Below are positions 41,864-51,426 of a stretch of DNA of 64,000 bases, piece after piece. The notes under the pieces are model-generated. The model was not told the origin of the DNA. It ran no database searches and saw only the letters and a list, made by a program, of their open reading frames with translations. The stretch covers positions 296,380 to 360,379 of the forward strand of contig NZ_VTER01000004.1 in NCBI RefSeq assembly GCF_008180445.1, written 5' to 3'. The number at the start of each line of letters is the position of its first letter. The stretch's first letter is position 1. A program made the position numbers and the translations under genes. Source of the DNA: Bacillus_AB infantis_B (GTDB taxonomy: Bacteria > Bacillota > Bacilli > Bacillales > Cytobacillaceae).

Positions 41864-43756
41864 TTAAGCCCTTTTTTGTTTTTTTCTCGCAAGTTTTGCG
41901 AGCTTTTGTACGGCCATCTCAGAGGTCAGGCCGATTTCTTCGAGCAGTTCCTTTACGCTTCCATGTTCAATATACTCATCCGGGATTCCCATACGCTCGA
42001 TTGCTGCCTGATGGAACCCGTTTTCATGGGCAAACTCAAGGACGGCGCTTCCGAAACCGCCCTGCAGGATAGCTTCTTCTATGGTTAGTATCGGCATATT
42101 CAAACCTAATATTTCTGTCAGCATTTTTTTGTCCAGCGGCTTGATAAATCTGGCATTGACGACTTTGATAGAGTAACCCTGCCTTTCCAGCTGGGCTGCT
42201 GCTTCCATCGCCATCGGGATGGTTGTTCCAAAGGTAAGGATTGCAGCATCGTCCCCTTCCTTCAGCACTTCCCAAGTGCCGATAGGGATTTTGATCAGCG
42301 TCTCATCCATCGGCACACCGATTCCGTTGCCCCTCGGGAAGCGCATCGCAATCGGGCCGTCATCATAAGCGAGAGCAGTGTTGACCATATGCTGGCCTTC
42401 ATTTTCATCTTTCGGCATCATCATCACCAGATTTGGCACATGCCTCATGAAGGCAATATCAAATACACCCTGGTGGGTTTCACCGTCAGCGCCCACAAGG
42501 CCTGCGCGGTCGATTCCGATGAAGACATTCAGGTTCTGGCGGCATATGTCATGCACCACCTGGTCATAGGCACGCTGCAGGAAGGTCGAATAGATAGCCA
42601 GGAACGGCTTCATATTTTGTGTGGCAAGCCCTGCTGCGACAGTTGTTGCATGCTGCTCCGCTATACCCACATCAAACATGCGGTCCGGAAACTCGCTGGC
42701 AAAGCCTTCAAGCTTTGATCCTACAGGCATGGCAGGAGTGATTGCAACAATCCTGCTGTCCTTTCTCGCCAGCTTCCTTACGGTTTCACTGACAAGCTTG
42801 CTCCAGGCCGGCGGAGGGTTGATCGGTTTAACAAAGTCGCCTGTATCAATTTTGTATGGGCCTGTCCCGTGCCAGGTCCCGACTGTATCCTTTTCAGCAG
42901 GGGAATAGCCTTTCCCCTTCTTTGTGATCACATGCAGAAGGACAGGACCTTCTGTTTTCTTTGCATAGCTGAGCGTTTCAAACAGCTCTTCAAAATTATG
43001 GCCATCGATCGGGCCTAAGTACGTAAAGCCCATTTCCTCAAAAAACATGCCCGAAACCAGAAGATATTTCAAACTGTCTTTTACTCGTTCAGCAGTTGAT
43101 GCAAGCTTCCCGCCGACAGCAGGGATTTTTTTGAGGAGAAGCTCGAGCTCATCCTTCACCCACTGATACTTGCCGGCTGTCCGGAGTTTCCCGAGAACAT
43201 TGTGCAGGGCCCCGACATTTGGTGCAATCGACATTTCATTATCATTGAGGATGACAATCATATTCTTTTGCTCGTGTCCGATATGATTGAGCGCTTCAAG
43301 CGCCATCCCGCCTGTCAGTGCGCCATCCCCGATGATCGGGACGATATGGGAATCCTCTTTTTTCAAATCCCTCGCAATGACCATGCCCATGGCCGCTGAT
43401 AAAGAAGTCGAGCTGTGCCCGGTCTCCCAAACATCATGTTCGCTTTCAATCCGCTTCGGAAAACCGCATAGTCCTTTATATTGCCTGAGGGTATCAAATT
43501 CACAGGCTCTGCCTGTAAGTATCTTATGGACATAAGACTGGTGGCCCACATCCCAGAGAAACTTGTCCTTTGGGCTTTCAAAGCATTTATGGAGGGCGAT
43601 CGTCAGTTCAACGACACCCAGGTTAGGTCCGATATGGCCGCCTGTCACTGAAAGTTTTTCTATAAGAAAATTCCTGATATCCTGGCTGAGATCTTCCAGT
43701 TCTTTATTTGAGAGCCCTTTTAAAAATGAAGGGTCCTTAATCGATAATAGATCCAT
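41864..43756 (-). CDS. dxs: 1-deoxy-D-xylulose-5-phosphate synthase
   Basis: 630 residues from ATG 43756 (MDLLSIKDPSFL), the same N terminus as B. subtilis; a GTG four codons earlier is possible. It is a thiamine-dependent transketolase-family enzyme joining pyruvate and glyceraldehyde-3-phosphate, the first step of the MEP isoprenoid pathway. The ThDP/Mg motif is GDGALTGGMALEALNH near 150-165 with NDNEMSI near 180. A pyrimidine-binding domain contains the catalytic glutamate in DVGIAEQHA near 370. It is cotranscribed with tlyA. The neighbouring ispA acts later in the same pathway. Confidence 0.96.
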   Translation of the reverse strand: MDLLSIKDPSFLKGLSNKELEDLSQDIRNFLIEKLSVTGGHIGPNLGVVELTIALHKCFESPKDKFLWDVGHQSYVHKILTGRACEFDTLRQYKGLCGFPKRIESEHDVWETGHSSTSLSAAMGMVIARDLKKEDSHIVPIIGDGALTGGMALEALNHIGHEQKNMIVILNDNEMSIAPNVGALHNVLGKLRTAGKYQWVKDELELLLKKIPAVGGKLASTAERVKDSLKYLLVSGMFFEEMGFTYLGPIDGHNFEELFETLSYAKKTEGPVLLHVITKKGKGYSPAEKDTVGTWHGTGPYKIDTGDFVKPINPPPAWSKLVSETVRKLARKDSRIVAITPAMPVGSKLEGFASEFPDRMFDVGIAEQHATTVAAGLATQNMKPFLAIYSTFLQRAYDQVVHDICRQNLNVFIGIDRAGLVGADGETHQGVFDIAFMRHVPNLVMMMPKDENEGQHMVNTALAYDDGPIAMRFPRGNGIGVPMDETLIKIPIGTWEVLKEGDDAAILTFGTTIPMAMEAAAQLERQGYSIKVVNARFIKPLDKKMLTEILGLNMPILTIEEAILQGGFGSAVLEFAHENGFHQAAIERMGIPDEYIEHGSVKELLEEIGLTSEMAVQKLAKLARKKQKRA

Positions 43757-43814
43757 GTCTTGGATCACTCACTTTCATTTCTTTTTAAATCACTGTTATT
43801 ATTAATTCTCTTTT

Positions 43815-43842
43815 ATTATAACGATATGACAATTTTCCACAA
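43815..43842 (-). promoter_or_regulatory. Sigma-A-like promoter of dxs-tlyA
   Basis: TTGTGG, 16-base spacer, TATAAT on the minus strand, about 60 bases before the dxs start. The rest of the 364-base gap to ispA (43757-44120) contains the ispA terminator and no other gene. Confidence 0.6.
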
Positions 43843-44044
43843 CAAAATATAGCATATTCCCTGCATTGTACCATAAGAGTACCGCATTGCACCCGATTTT
43901 CCAACTGATTTCCCTTATAGGACAACCAGATCTGCCGGAGGGCAGGAACCGTTTCACTAAAGAAAAGCATAGCTGCTGAATGCAAAAAGGGAATTCTGTC
44001 CTGTCTATAAGCTGCAGAATCAATCACTTTCCGACCAAAGAAAA

Positions 44045-44072
44045 AGCCGTCGGCCCGATGCGGCAAACGGCT
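44045..44072 (-). terminator. Terminator of xseA-xseB-ispA
   Basis: Stem AGCCGT/ACGGCT with further GC pairing in the loop and TTTTTC on the minus strand, 49 bases past ispA. Confidence 0.75.
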
Positions 44073-44120
44073 TCCTTCTCATATCCGGCAGCTGCAGGAT
44101 CAGCAGAAACTGCCATTTAA

Positions 44121-45017
44121 TCAGTGATCTCTGTTCGCCACCAGATTGGTTATCTCTTCCAGCAGCTGGATTTCAAGGCCTGTTTCCTGCAGCCGGGCCT
44201 TTGCCATCCCTATATGATGTTCAAGCGCCTTGTTTGCTCCTTCCATAGTGAGAATGGATGGGTAGGTGCTTTTATTGTTGGTTTCATCACTGCCAACCGG
44301 CTTTCCAAGAACCTCTTCATTTCCTTCCAGGTCAAGGATATCATCCCTGATTTGGAAAGCAAGGCCCAGATGGTGGGCAAATTCATTCAGGCTTTTCAGC
44401 CGGCTTTCCTCTGCACGCGAGAGGAGAGCCCCTGCAGCAACACTGAATGCAAGAAGCTTCCCGGTTTTGTGCACATGTATGTATTCAAGCTCTTCAAGAT
44501 CAAGGTCTTTGTCCTCTCCCTCAATATCTGCCGTCTGGCCGCCTACCATGCCTTCTGCGCCCGAAGCCCTTGCAAGCTCATGGATCAAAGCCAGCTTCAC
44601 TTCCGCATCAGCATCCTCAGGAGCCATCTGTGCAAGAAGCTGGAAGCTGTATGTCAGCAGTGCGTCTCCAGCAAGGATGGCATTGGCCTCGCCAAACACT
44701 TTATGGCTGGTCGGCTTCCCCCGCCTGAGATCATCATCGTCCATGCTTGGGAGGTCATCATGGATAAGGGAGTAGGTATGGATCATCTCCACAGCAGCTG
44801 CAGCCTGCAGGCCTTTTTTTGTATCTTCCCCAAAAGCCTTGAGAGTAGCGAATACGAGGAGCGGCCTGATCCTTTTGCCCCCGGCCTGCAGGGAATAATG
44901 CATGGCCTTTTTCAGAACCTCCGGGGCGGCCAGTCTGCTGACACTTTCCTCCAGCTCACGCTCAAGCATCTTTATATGGACCTCTGAAAAAGAATCAAGC
45001 TGTACATTCGGCACCAT
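44121..45017 (-). CDS. ispA: Farnesyl diphosphate synthase
   Basis: 298 residues of the short-chain trans-prenyltransferase family. The first aspartate-rich motif is DDLPSMDDDDLRRG near 91-104 and the second is QIRDDILDLEG near 228-238. It condenses IPP with DMAPP/GPP to farnesyl diphosphate, supplying quinones, undecaprenyl lipid and protoheme modification. Its ATG overlaps the xseB stop by one base, so it is translationally coupled. Confidence 0.95.
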   Translation of the reverse strand: MVPNVQLDSFSEVHIKMLERELEESVSRLAAPEVLKKAMHYSLQAGGKRIRPLLVFATLKAFGEDTKKGLQAAAAVEMIHTYSLIHDDLPSMDDDDLRRGKPTSHKVFGEANAILAGDALLTYSFQLLAQMAPEDADAEVKLALIHELARASGAEGMVGGQTADIEGEDKDLDLEELEYIHVHKTGKLLAFSVAAGALLSRAEESRLKSLNEFAHHLGLAFQIRDDILDLEGNEEVLGKPVGSDETNNKSTYPSILTMEGANKALEHHIGMAKARLQETGLEIQLLEEITNLVANRDH

Positions 45018-45250
45018 TACTCCTCCTCCTCGACGGCAAACGGTTCTTTCCTGCCTTCTTCTGTCAGAACCTCCGTCAGCTGTTCTTCCACTCTTTGCAG
45101 CTTATCATGGCACAGCTTGGACAGCTCCATGCCCTGCTTATAGATGGCAATGGCCTCTTCGAGCGGCACATCGCCTTCTTCCAGCTTTTCTACAATTCCT
45201 TCAAGCTTTTTCATCGCTTCTTCGAATGTGATTTTTTCTTCTGCAGCCAT
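45017..45250 (-). CDS. xseB: Exodeoxyribonuclease VII small subunit
   Basis: 77 residues with the family signature FEEAMKKLEGIVEKLEEGDVPLEEAI near 8-34 (position given) and an acidic tail. It forms exonuclease VII with XseA, degrading single-stranded DNA. It is four bases downstream of xseA and overlaps ispA. Confidence 0.95.
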   Translation of the reverse strand: MAAEEKITFEEAMKKLEGIVEKLEEGDVPLEEAIAIYKQGMELSKLCHDKLQRVEEQLTEVLTEEGRKEPFAVEEEE

Positions 45251-45254
45251 TCTA

Positions 45255-46595
45255 TCACTCCTCTTTGCCTGTCACCTTGCAATTAAAAGTTCCATCTGCC
45301 AATTTCACCTGGACATCATCGCCCTTTTCAACCTGGGTGACACTCTTCAGGAGCTTGCCTTCCCCGCTATAGGCCAAGCTGTAGCCTCTGTCCATAATCT
45401 TAAGCGGGCTCAGCGCCTCAAGGGTTGAAACCATGCCGCTGAATTCCTTCTGCTTCGTGGTCAATACCTCTTTCATAGCCCTGCCGAGTGCACGGCTGCC
45501 GCGTGAATGGGTTTCCTTCGCTTCCGTATACAAATCTTTCGGATGATTTCTCATAAGCCTTTGCAGCAGCCTGTCCCGCTCCTCGCTTTTCAGCTCTGCA
45601 AGCCTGCCGGCGCTTCTTTTAAGCTGTTCTGTCATCTTGTCTGCCTGTTCAAGCTTTTGTTCGTACAGCCGCTGCGGGTAGCGGAATGCATATGACTTCT
45701 GCAGTCTGCCCAATCGTTCCCGCTGCAGGACTGCTCTTTCCCTCATCGCTCTGATAAGCCTGGACTGGCGGTTTAAAATCCTTTCAGCCAATTCATCGAT
45801 ATGCGGAACCGCCATTTCTGCCGCCCCGGTTGGTGTGGGGGCGCGATGGTCGGCGGCAAAATCGGCAATTGTAAAGTCCGTTTCATGCCCGACAGCCGAA
45901 ATGACCGGAATGTCCGATGCAACGATCGCCCTTGCCACCTGCTCTTCATTGAAGGCCCAAAGCTCTTCGATCGATCCTCCGCCGCGACCGACGATCAGGA
46001 CATCAGCCTCGGCCTGCCGGTTTGCAAGTTCAATGGCGCCAGCAACAGACGGAGCTGCCTGGGCACCCTGTACAAGTGCCGGATAAATCAATATATTGGC
46101 AATCGGAAAGCGCCTTTTGATTGTGGTGATGATATCTCTTACTGCAGCTCCTGTCGGGGACGTTATCACTCCAACAGTTTTCGGGAATTTCGGGATGGGC
46201 CTTTTGCGGTCTGTAGCAAACAGCCCCTCTTTCTGGAGCCTTTCCTTCAGCTGCTCAAAGGCCAGGAAAAGATCCCCTACTCCATCCGGCTGCATCTGCT
46301 TGACATAAATCTGATATTGTCCGCTCGGCTCGTAGACAGAGATTTCACCGCTGATCAGCACCTTCATCCCGTTCTCCGGCTCAAACTTCACTGAACGTGC
46401 AGAACGGGAAAACATGACTGCCAGGATCCGGGATTTCTCATCCTTCAGCGTGAAATACATATGTCCGCTCGAATGCCTCTTAAAATTAGAGATCTCGCCT
46501 TTAACAAATATCTCCTGCAAATGCGGGTCATGGTCAAATTTTCGTTTTATGTATAGAGTTAGAGCGCCTACGGTCAGATAACGCTGTTCCTTCAT
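45255..46595 (-). CDS. xseA: Exodeoxyribonuclease VII large subunit
   Basis: 446 residues. An OB-fold nucleic-acid-binding domain lies near 5-100. The catalytic domain contains VGVITSPTGAAVRDI near 143-157, GRGGGSIEELWAFN near 192-205 and VGHETDFTIADFAADHRAPTP near 227-247 (position given). A long helical region follows at 270-390. A 209-base gap separates it from nusB, where other Bacilli carry folD. A -10-like TATAAT in that gap suggests its own promoter. Confidence 0.95.
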   Translation of the reverse strand: MKEQRYLTVGALTLYIKRKFDHDPHLQEIFVKGEISNFKRHSSGHMYFTLKDEKSRILAVMFSRSARSVKFEPENGMKVLISGEISVYEPSGQYQIYVKQMQPDGVGDLFLAFEQLKERLQKEGLFATDRKRPIPKFPKTVGVITSPTGAAVRDIITTIKRRFPIANILIYPALVQGAQAAPSVAGAIELANRQAEADVLIVGRGGGSIEELWAFNEEQVARAIVASDIPVISAVGHETDFTIADFAADHRAPTPTGAAEMAVPHIDELAERILNRQSRLIRAMRERAVLQRERLGRLQKSYAFRYPQRLYEQKLEQADKMTEQLKRSAGRLAELKSEERDRLLQRLMRNHPKDLYTEAKETHSRGSRALGRAMKEVLTTKQKEFSGMVSTLEALSPLKIMDRGYSLAYSGEGKLLKSVTQVEKGDDVQVKLADGTFNCKVTGKEE

Positions 46596-46804
46596 AGCAT
46601 ACTCCTTTTAAAGGGCTGGGTATCCACATGCCATTTGCTGTTTATTCTGTAAATAATCTAAACAGCGTAAAAAGCCCCTCCCTATTATAAGTTTAAATAA
46701 GGCCATCCGTCACGCCAAAACGGCTGAAACAGGCATATCGCACATTTAAACTGGATAGAGACAGGGCAGTGAATGCTTTGGTCCGGCCGGGACAGGCAGG
46801 ACGC
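46596..46804. other. Gap where folD is normally found
   Basis: 209 bases between nusB and xseA. In B. subtilis folD lies here. I see no folD remnant in any frame. A possible minus-strand promoter is GTGACG, 18 bases, TATAAT. No terminator hairpin is obvious. Confidence 0.6.
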
Positions 46805-47197
46805 TTAAGACTCCAGGTTATCCTTCACTTTCGAGAGGACACCGTTGATGAAACGGCTGGAATTATCATCGCCAAATATCTTCGCAATTTCAATCGCCTC
46901 ATCAATGACAACATTTGCCGGGACATCTTTGCTGTATTTCAGCTCATAGACCCCCTGGCGGAGAAGGTTGCGATCAACTGTTGCAAGGCGTTCCAGCTTC
47001 CATTTTTCAAGATACTGCTTGATCAGACTGTCAATTTCCTCTTTATTTTCAAGTACACCGGTTACCAGAAGTGTCAGATAATCGTCTCCTTCTTCTCCCT
47101 CGAGCACATGGTCGATTGCTTCCGAAGGATCTGCCTGGCTCACATCAATCTGAAACAGGGCCTGTAATGCTTTTTCTCTCGCTGTTCTTCTTTTCAT
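46805..47197 (-). CDS. nusB: Transcription antitermination factor NusB
   Basis: 130 residues, all-helical NusB fold: RRTAREKALQALFQID near the start, DRNLLRQGVYELKY near 84-97 and VIDEAIEIAKIFG near 105-117. With NusE (S10) it binds boxA in rRNA leaders and supports rRNA transcription. It follows yqhY after a terminator. Confidence 0.96.
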   Translation of the reverse strand: MKRRTAREKALQALFQIDVSQADPSEAIDHVLEGEEGDDYLTLLVTGVLENKEEIDSLIKQYLEKWKLERLATVDRNLLRQGVYELKYSKDVPANVVIDEAIEIAKIFGDDNSSRFINGVLSKVKDNLES

Positions 47198-47378
47198 TAT
47201 ATTCTTTAACTCCTTTTAGGCATCTTTGTCCAAATAAACATAAGAAGATAATAGCATAACTAAAGCGGGTTCGCACTGTGTTCATCAATATTTTTGCCAT
47301 TATGCCTTATATTCATAGGTGTTTTTTTATACTGCCTGTAAGAAAGTTCCATATCCTTCTGCAGGTCCAGTAATGGAA

Positions 47379-47409
47379 AGAGCCAAAGACATTAGCTGTC
47401 TTTGGCTCT
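47379..47409 (-). terminator. accB-accC-yqhY terminator
   Basis: Twelve-base perfect stem AGAGCCAAAGAC/GTCTTTGGCTCT with a seven-base loop, just past the yqhY stop on the minus strand. Confidence 0.85.
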
Positions 47410-47414
47410 TCTGA

Positions 47415-47819
47415 TCAGATTTCCTGTTCAATTTCAGGCTCAAGCTTCTGGTTTTCAAATAAGATGCCCACCACATGGATATTGATCTCCTGTGCTTCAA
47501 GAGCAGTCATGTTCAACAGGGCCTGGCGGATATTATCCTGGATTTCCTGGGCGACGGCGGGGATTGAGATGCCAAATTTCATCAGGCAGTACACCTCTAC
47601 CTTGATGCCTTCCTCAGACAATTCAACCTTGACGCCTTTACCATGATTTTTCTTGCCTAAACGCTCGACGACTCCTGAGGCGAAATTGCCGCGCATCTGT
47701 GCAACCCCTTCTACCTCAGAGGCAGCGATCCCTGCAATCACTTCAATGACTTCAGGAGCTATTTCTACTTTTCCATGCCCAGTATTTCCCTGGCTCATTT
47801 CCAAAATGTTCTCGCTCAT
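47415..47819 (-). CDS. yqhY: Asp23/Gls24 (DUF322) family protein YqhY
   Basis: 134 residues of the Asp23 family: IAPEVIEVIAGIAASEVEGV near 19-38, KVELSEEGIKVEVYCLMKFG and VPEVAQEIQDNIR-like central helix, then NIHVVGI. YqhY is linked by conserved clustering to acetyl-CoA carboxylase and, in B. subtilis, to tuning of malonyl-CoA formation. It follows accC by 14 bases. Confidence 0.93.
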   Translation of the reverse strand: MSENILEMSQGNTGHGKVEIAPEVIEVIAGIAASEVEGVAQMRGNFASGVVERLGKKNHGKGVKVELSEEGIKVEVYCLMKFGISIPAVAQEIQDNIRQALLNMTALEAQEINIHVVGILFENQKLEPEIEQEI

Positions 47820-47833
47820 TACAGCACCTCCGG

Positions 47834-49192
47834 TTAATCTTCAGACTTCATCACTTCGTACAACTCAAGGAACTTGGTATTGAACTGTCCTTCCACAAAT
47901 TTCTCGTGGCTGAGCAGCTTAAGATGGAATGGAATGGTCGTGTGCACACCCTCGACCACAAATTCGCTTAAGGCCCTCTTCATGCGGGAAATGGCTTCTT
48001 CCCGGCTGCTGCCATAGGTAATGACCTTTGCAATCATGCTGTCATAATATGGCGGAATCATATAGCCAGGATAAGCTGCAGAATCGACCCGGACGCCAAG
48101 GCCGCCAGGAGGAAGGTACATGCTGATCCTCCCGGCTGAAGGCATGAAGTTCTTCTCCGGGTTTTCCGCATTGATCCTGCACTCGATCGCCCAGCCATTA
48201 AAGGTAACTTCATCCTGGCGAAGGGCAAGCTTTTCTCCGGATGCAACCTTGATCTGTTCTTTGATCAGATCGACCCCCGTCACCATTTCTGTGACAGGAT
48301 GCTCTACCTGTATCCTGGTGTTCATTTCCATGAAATAGAACTTTCGGTTCTGATAGTCATATATAAATTCTACAGTGCCGGCGCCTGTATAATCAACCGC
48401 TTTTGCAGCTTTGACAGCGGCCGCCCCCATTTCTTCGCGGATTTCTCCGTCGAGTGCGGGAGATGGCGTCTCTTCAAGGAGTTTTTGAAGCCTTCTTTGA
48501 ATCGAACAGTCCCTCTCGCCCAAATGAAGTGTATTGCCATAGTTATCAGCAAGGACCTGAATTTCCACATGGCGGAAATCTTCAATATATTTTTCAATGT
48601 AAACGCCAGGATTTCCAAAAGCAGTAAGGGCCTCCTGCTGGGTGATATTGATTCCCTTAACCAGTTCTTCTTCGGTGCGGGCTACACGGATGCCTTTACC
48701 CCCTCCGCCGGCCGTCGCCTTGATGATGACGGGATAATCAATCTTTTCGGCCAGTGCCTTGGCGTCATCCACATCCTTTACGACACCCTGTGAACCAGGG
48801 ACAATCGGCACTCCCGCTTCCCTCATCGTTTCACGGGCAATATCCTTCGTGCCCATTTTATTGATGGCTTCGGGAGTCGGGCCTACAAAGATGATGTTGC
48901 ATTCGCGGCACAGTTCTGCAAAAGCAGCATTTTCCGCCAGGAACCCATAACCGGGATGGATGGCATCACACCCTGTCAGTTTAGCAACACTAATGATATT
49001 CGTAAAGTTAAGATAGCTGTCTTTGGAGGCTGTCGGGCCGATGCAGTATGCTTCATCCGCCAATTGTACATGCAATGCTTCTTTATCAGCTTCCGAATAG
49101 ACAGCAACAGATTCTATTTCCATTTCCTTGCAGGCACGGATGATCCGTACCGCAATTTCCCCTCTGTTTGCAATTAATAATTTTTTTATCAT
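47834..49192 (-). CDS. accC: Biotin carboxylase subunit of acetyl-CoA carboxylase
   Basis: 452 residues. An ATP-grasp enzyme carboxylating biotin on AccB. N-terminal KKLLIANRGEIAVRIIRA, the ATP glycine-rich loop KATAGGGGKGIRVA near 159-172, and the metal/biotin segment FYFMEMNTRIQVEHPVTE near 286-303 are all intact. It supplies carboxybiotin for malonyl-CoA in fatty-acid synthesis. The propionyl-type beta subunit at 10393 has no adjacent biotin carboxylase, so sharing is conceivable but speculative. Confidence 0.96.
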   Translation of the reverse strand: MIKKLLIANRGEIAVRIIRACKEMEIESVAVYSEADKEALHVQLADEAYCIGPTASKDSYLNFTNIISVAKLTGCDAIHPGYGFLAENAAFAELCRECNIIFVGPTPEAINKMGTKDIARETMREAGVPIVPGSQGVVKDVDDAKALAEKIDYPVIIKATAGGGGKGIRVARTEEELVKGINITQQEALTAFGNPGVYIEKYIEDFRHVEIQVLADNYGNTLHLGERDCSIQRRLQKLLEETPSPALDGEIREEMGAAAVKAAKAVDYTGAGTVEFIYDYQNRKFYFMEMNTRIQVEHPVTEMVTGVDLIKEQIKVASGEKLALRQDEVTFNGWAIECRINAENPEKNFMPSAGRISMYLPPGGLGVRVDSAAYPGYMIPPYYDSMIAKVITYGSSREEAISRMKRALSEFVVEGVHTTIPFHLKLLSHEKFVEGQFNTKFLELYEVMKSED

Positions 49193-49204
49193 CGAAAGCT
49201 CTCC

Positions 49205-49705
49205 TTACTCAGGCTTCACCAAAAATAATGGCTGTCCGTATTCGACCAGCTGGCCGTCTTTCACCAGTATTTCCACAATTTCCCCATTCACTTCTGCTTC
49301 GATTTCGTTGAACAGCTTCATGGCTTCAACGATGCACACAACAGAATCCTTTGATACCTTTGAACCTGATTTGACATATACATCGGCATCAGGCGATGGT
49401 GAAGCATAGAAAGTCCCTACCATAGGTGAGGTGATTTTATGTAAGTCTGCATCCTGTACAGTTTCCTTTGGAGCTTCCTGGACGGCAGCCGGAGCTGTTT
49501 CCTGAATAGAAGCCGCAGGAACTGCAGGCTGCTGGACAGGCACCTCAATGGCCCTTTGCACTGCCGCAGGCTGGATAACAGCAGCCTCTGCAGCCGCGCT
49601 TTTCTTCATTTTAATTTTAGATCCTTCGTGCTCATATTCAAATTCATCGATAGTAGACTGATCAACAAGCTTTATCAGCTCGCGTATTTCTTGTACTTTT
49701 AACAT
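49205..49705 (-). CDS. accB: Biotin carboxyl carrier protein
   Basis: 166 residues from ATG 49705, with AAGGGGTG nine bases upstream; a GTG four codons earlier lacks a ribosome site and conservation. The N-terminal dimerisation segment MLKVQEIRELIKLVD is followed by an Ala/Pro/Gln-rich flexible linker (about 45-90). The biotinyl domain has the acceptor lysine in CIVEAMKLFNE near 130. It is first gene of accB-accC-yqhY. Confidence 0.95.
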   Translation of the reverse strand: MLKVQEIRELIKLVDQSTIDEFEYEHEGSKIKMKKSAAAEAAVIQPAAVQRAIEVPVQQPAVPAASIQETAPAAVQEAPKETVQDADLHKITSPMVGTFYASPSPDADVYVKSGSKVSKDSVVCIVEAMKLFNEIEAEVNGEIVEILVKDGQLVEYGQPLFLVKPE

Positions 49706-49931
49706 ACCATTCGGCACCCCTTGTCCTAAATAAAATTATGACTAGATACTAATATCATACGATAAGACCACACCAAAGTTCAACCGGCTTCTTTCAAGCA
49801 GCAGGACCTTTTTGCATCCTGCCCTTCTATTTTAATGTTTTTTTCAATTTTTGTGAAATTCCTCAAAGGAAATATGCCTGTGCACAGCGAAACCTTACAG
49901 CATTAGACTTATTTCGACGGAGGACACCTTA

Positions 49932-51413
49932 ATGGAAAAGCTTGAGAGCATAAAAAGGGAAGATTTATCCCGAAAAAATTCACTGATTGTCAAATCGGCT
50001 TTTGTAAGCGTTATCTTAGCTGCTGCTGTAGATATTATAATGAAAAAGGAACTGGCTGTCATCCTTGCCATTCTGATTGCCGGTGGCATTGGCCTCTGCA
50101 TTGTCTGGATGCTCCACCGCATTCCATCCGCCATTCATATTGTTCCGTATACAAGTATGATCCTGATTACTGCCGTCATGTTCATCATCATGGAAAACAG
50201 TGTCTCGCCAACAGCTTTTTTCCTCACATTTTTCATCATTGCCGCAGCAGCCATCTATATGGATACACTCTTGCTCTGGCTGGCATTTTTTCTTGGAATC
50301 ATACTCATTACAGCTTTTGCAGCACTTCATCATGGCACCCTTCCATTGGAAATGAAGAATTATGTGACAATTTATCTGCTTTACCTTTTAGTAACGGTAC
50401 TCCTTTCGTTTCAATTTTCCATATCCCGCAAGCTTGCCGAGAACATTGTTCTTTCTCAGGAAAAGACAGCACAGCTCCTGAAAACCGATCAGGAGATCAG
50501 GAGGGCCATAGACAGGGGCACAGCTGATATTTCTGAAATGATTGAACAGGTGAAAGAGAGAAGCGGCAAAAATCTTGAAGCTGCATTAAGCATGTCCCAA
50601 TCTATTGCCGAGGTTTCCGCCGGGATGCAGATCCAGGCCGAGGCAATCATGGGAATCAACCAATCCCTGTCAGTCGCAAACAAACAGGCAGAAGACACCA
50701 CCCTGCTGTCAGAAAAGCTCCATCAGGATGCGGCTTCAGCCGAGCTGATCACCCGGACAGGCGATGACCTTGTCGGCAGATTGGCGGAAGAAATGAGCGT
50801 ATCATATAAGGAAATGCAGAACGCGATAGAGAAGATGAGCAGCCTTTCACTGCGGATACAGGATACCTCTGCTTTTACCGATTCAATCCAGGAGATAGCA
50901 TCTCAAACAAATATGCTTGCATTGAATGCCTCCATTGAGGCTGCCAGAGCAGGAGAACGCGGGAAGGGATTCGCAGTAGTGGCAGATGAAGTCAGAAAGC
51001 TCGCCGACCTGACAAGGAAAACGGCCATCATGATTTCTGAAAATCTGCAGGAGGTTATTTCGGAGACTGAGGCAGCAAAAGAAGACCTCGGAGCTGCAGG
51101 AAAAACCATTACCGGCAACCTGACGCTCACTTCGGACACCCAGCAGGCGTTTGAGGAAATCTTCACAGCTTTCATCAGGCTGAAAGAGGATATTGCCAGA
51201 TACAGCTCCATGACAAGGCAAATCAAGGAATCCTCCCATTCAATCGGGAATGCAGTCACAGAATTCAGCTCTGTGATCGAGCAGGCAAGCGCTTCACTTG
51301 AGGAGCTTTCTGCTTCAGTCGGAGAGCAGGCAAAACAAAACGAAGACATCTTCTCGTCGATAAAAAAGGCTCATCATTCACTTGAGGATCTGGTGGAGTT
51401 TCAGAAAAAGTAA
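49932..51413 (+). CDS. Methyl-accepting chemotaxis protein with integral membrane sensor
   Basis: 493 residues. About six hydrophobic helices fill residues 15-165, with no large extracellular domain between any pair, so sensing is probably within the membrane. No HAMP domain is evident before the long coiled-coil signalling part. The kinase-control hairpin tip reads SQTNMLALNASIEAARAGERGKGFAVVADEVRKLAD (residues about 318-353, given as a position). It has a GGAGG site eight bases from the ATG and its own terminator. It is inserted between accB and spoIIIAH, divergent from one and convergent with the other, a place with no such gene in B. subtilis. Confidence 0.9.
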   Translation: MEKLESIKREDLSRKNSLIVKSAFVSVILAAAVDIIMKKELAVILAILIAGGIGLCIVWMLHRIPSAIHIVPYTSMILITAVMFIIMENSVSPTAFFLTFFIIAAAAIYMDTLLLWLAFFLGIILITAFAALHHGTLPLEMKNYVTIYLLYLLVTVLLSFQFSISRKLAENIVLSQEKTAQLLKTDQEIRRAIDRGTADISEMIEQVKERSGKNLEAALSMSQSIAEVSAGMQIQAEAIMGINQSLSVANKQAEDTTLLSEKLHQDAASAELITRTGDDLVGRLAEEMSVSYKEMQNAIEKMSSLSLRIQDTSAFTDSIQEIASQTNMLALNASIEAARAGERGKGFAVVADEVRKLADLTRKTAIMISENLQEVISETEAAKEDLGAAGKTITGNLTLTSDTQQAFEEIFTAFIRLKEDIARYSSMTRQIKESSHSIGNAVTEFSSVIEQASASLEELSASVGEQAKQNEDIFSSIKKAHHSLEDLVEFQKK

Positions 51414-51426
51414 GTGAAACCACAAT

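Noticed and set aside
43757..44120. OLE RNA, which sits near dxs/ispA genes in some extremophilic Firmicutes
   Set aside because: The gap is about 364 bases, shorter than OLE (about 600), and contains only a promoter and a terminator. No other gap in this cluster is large enough.
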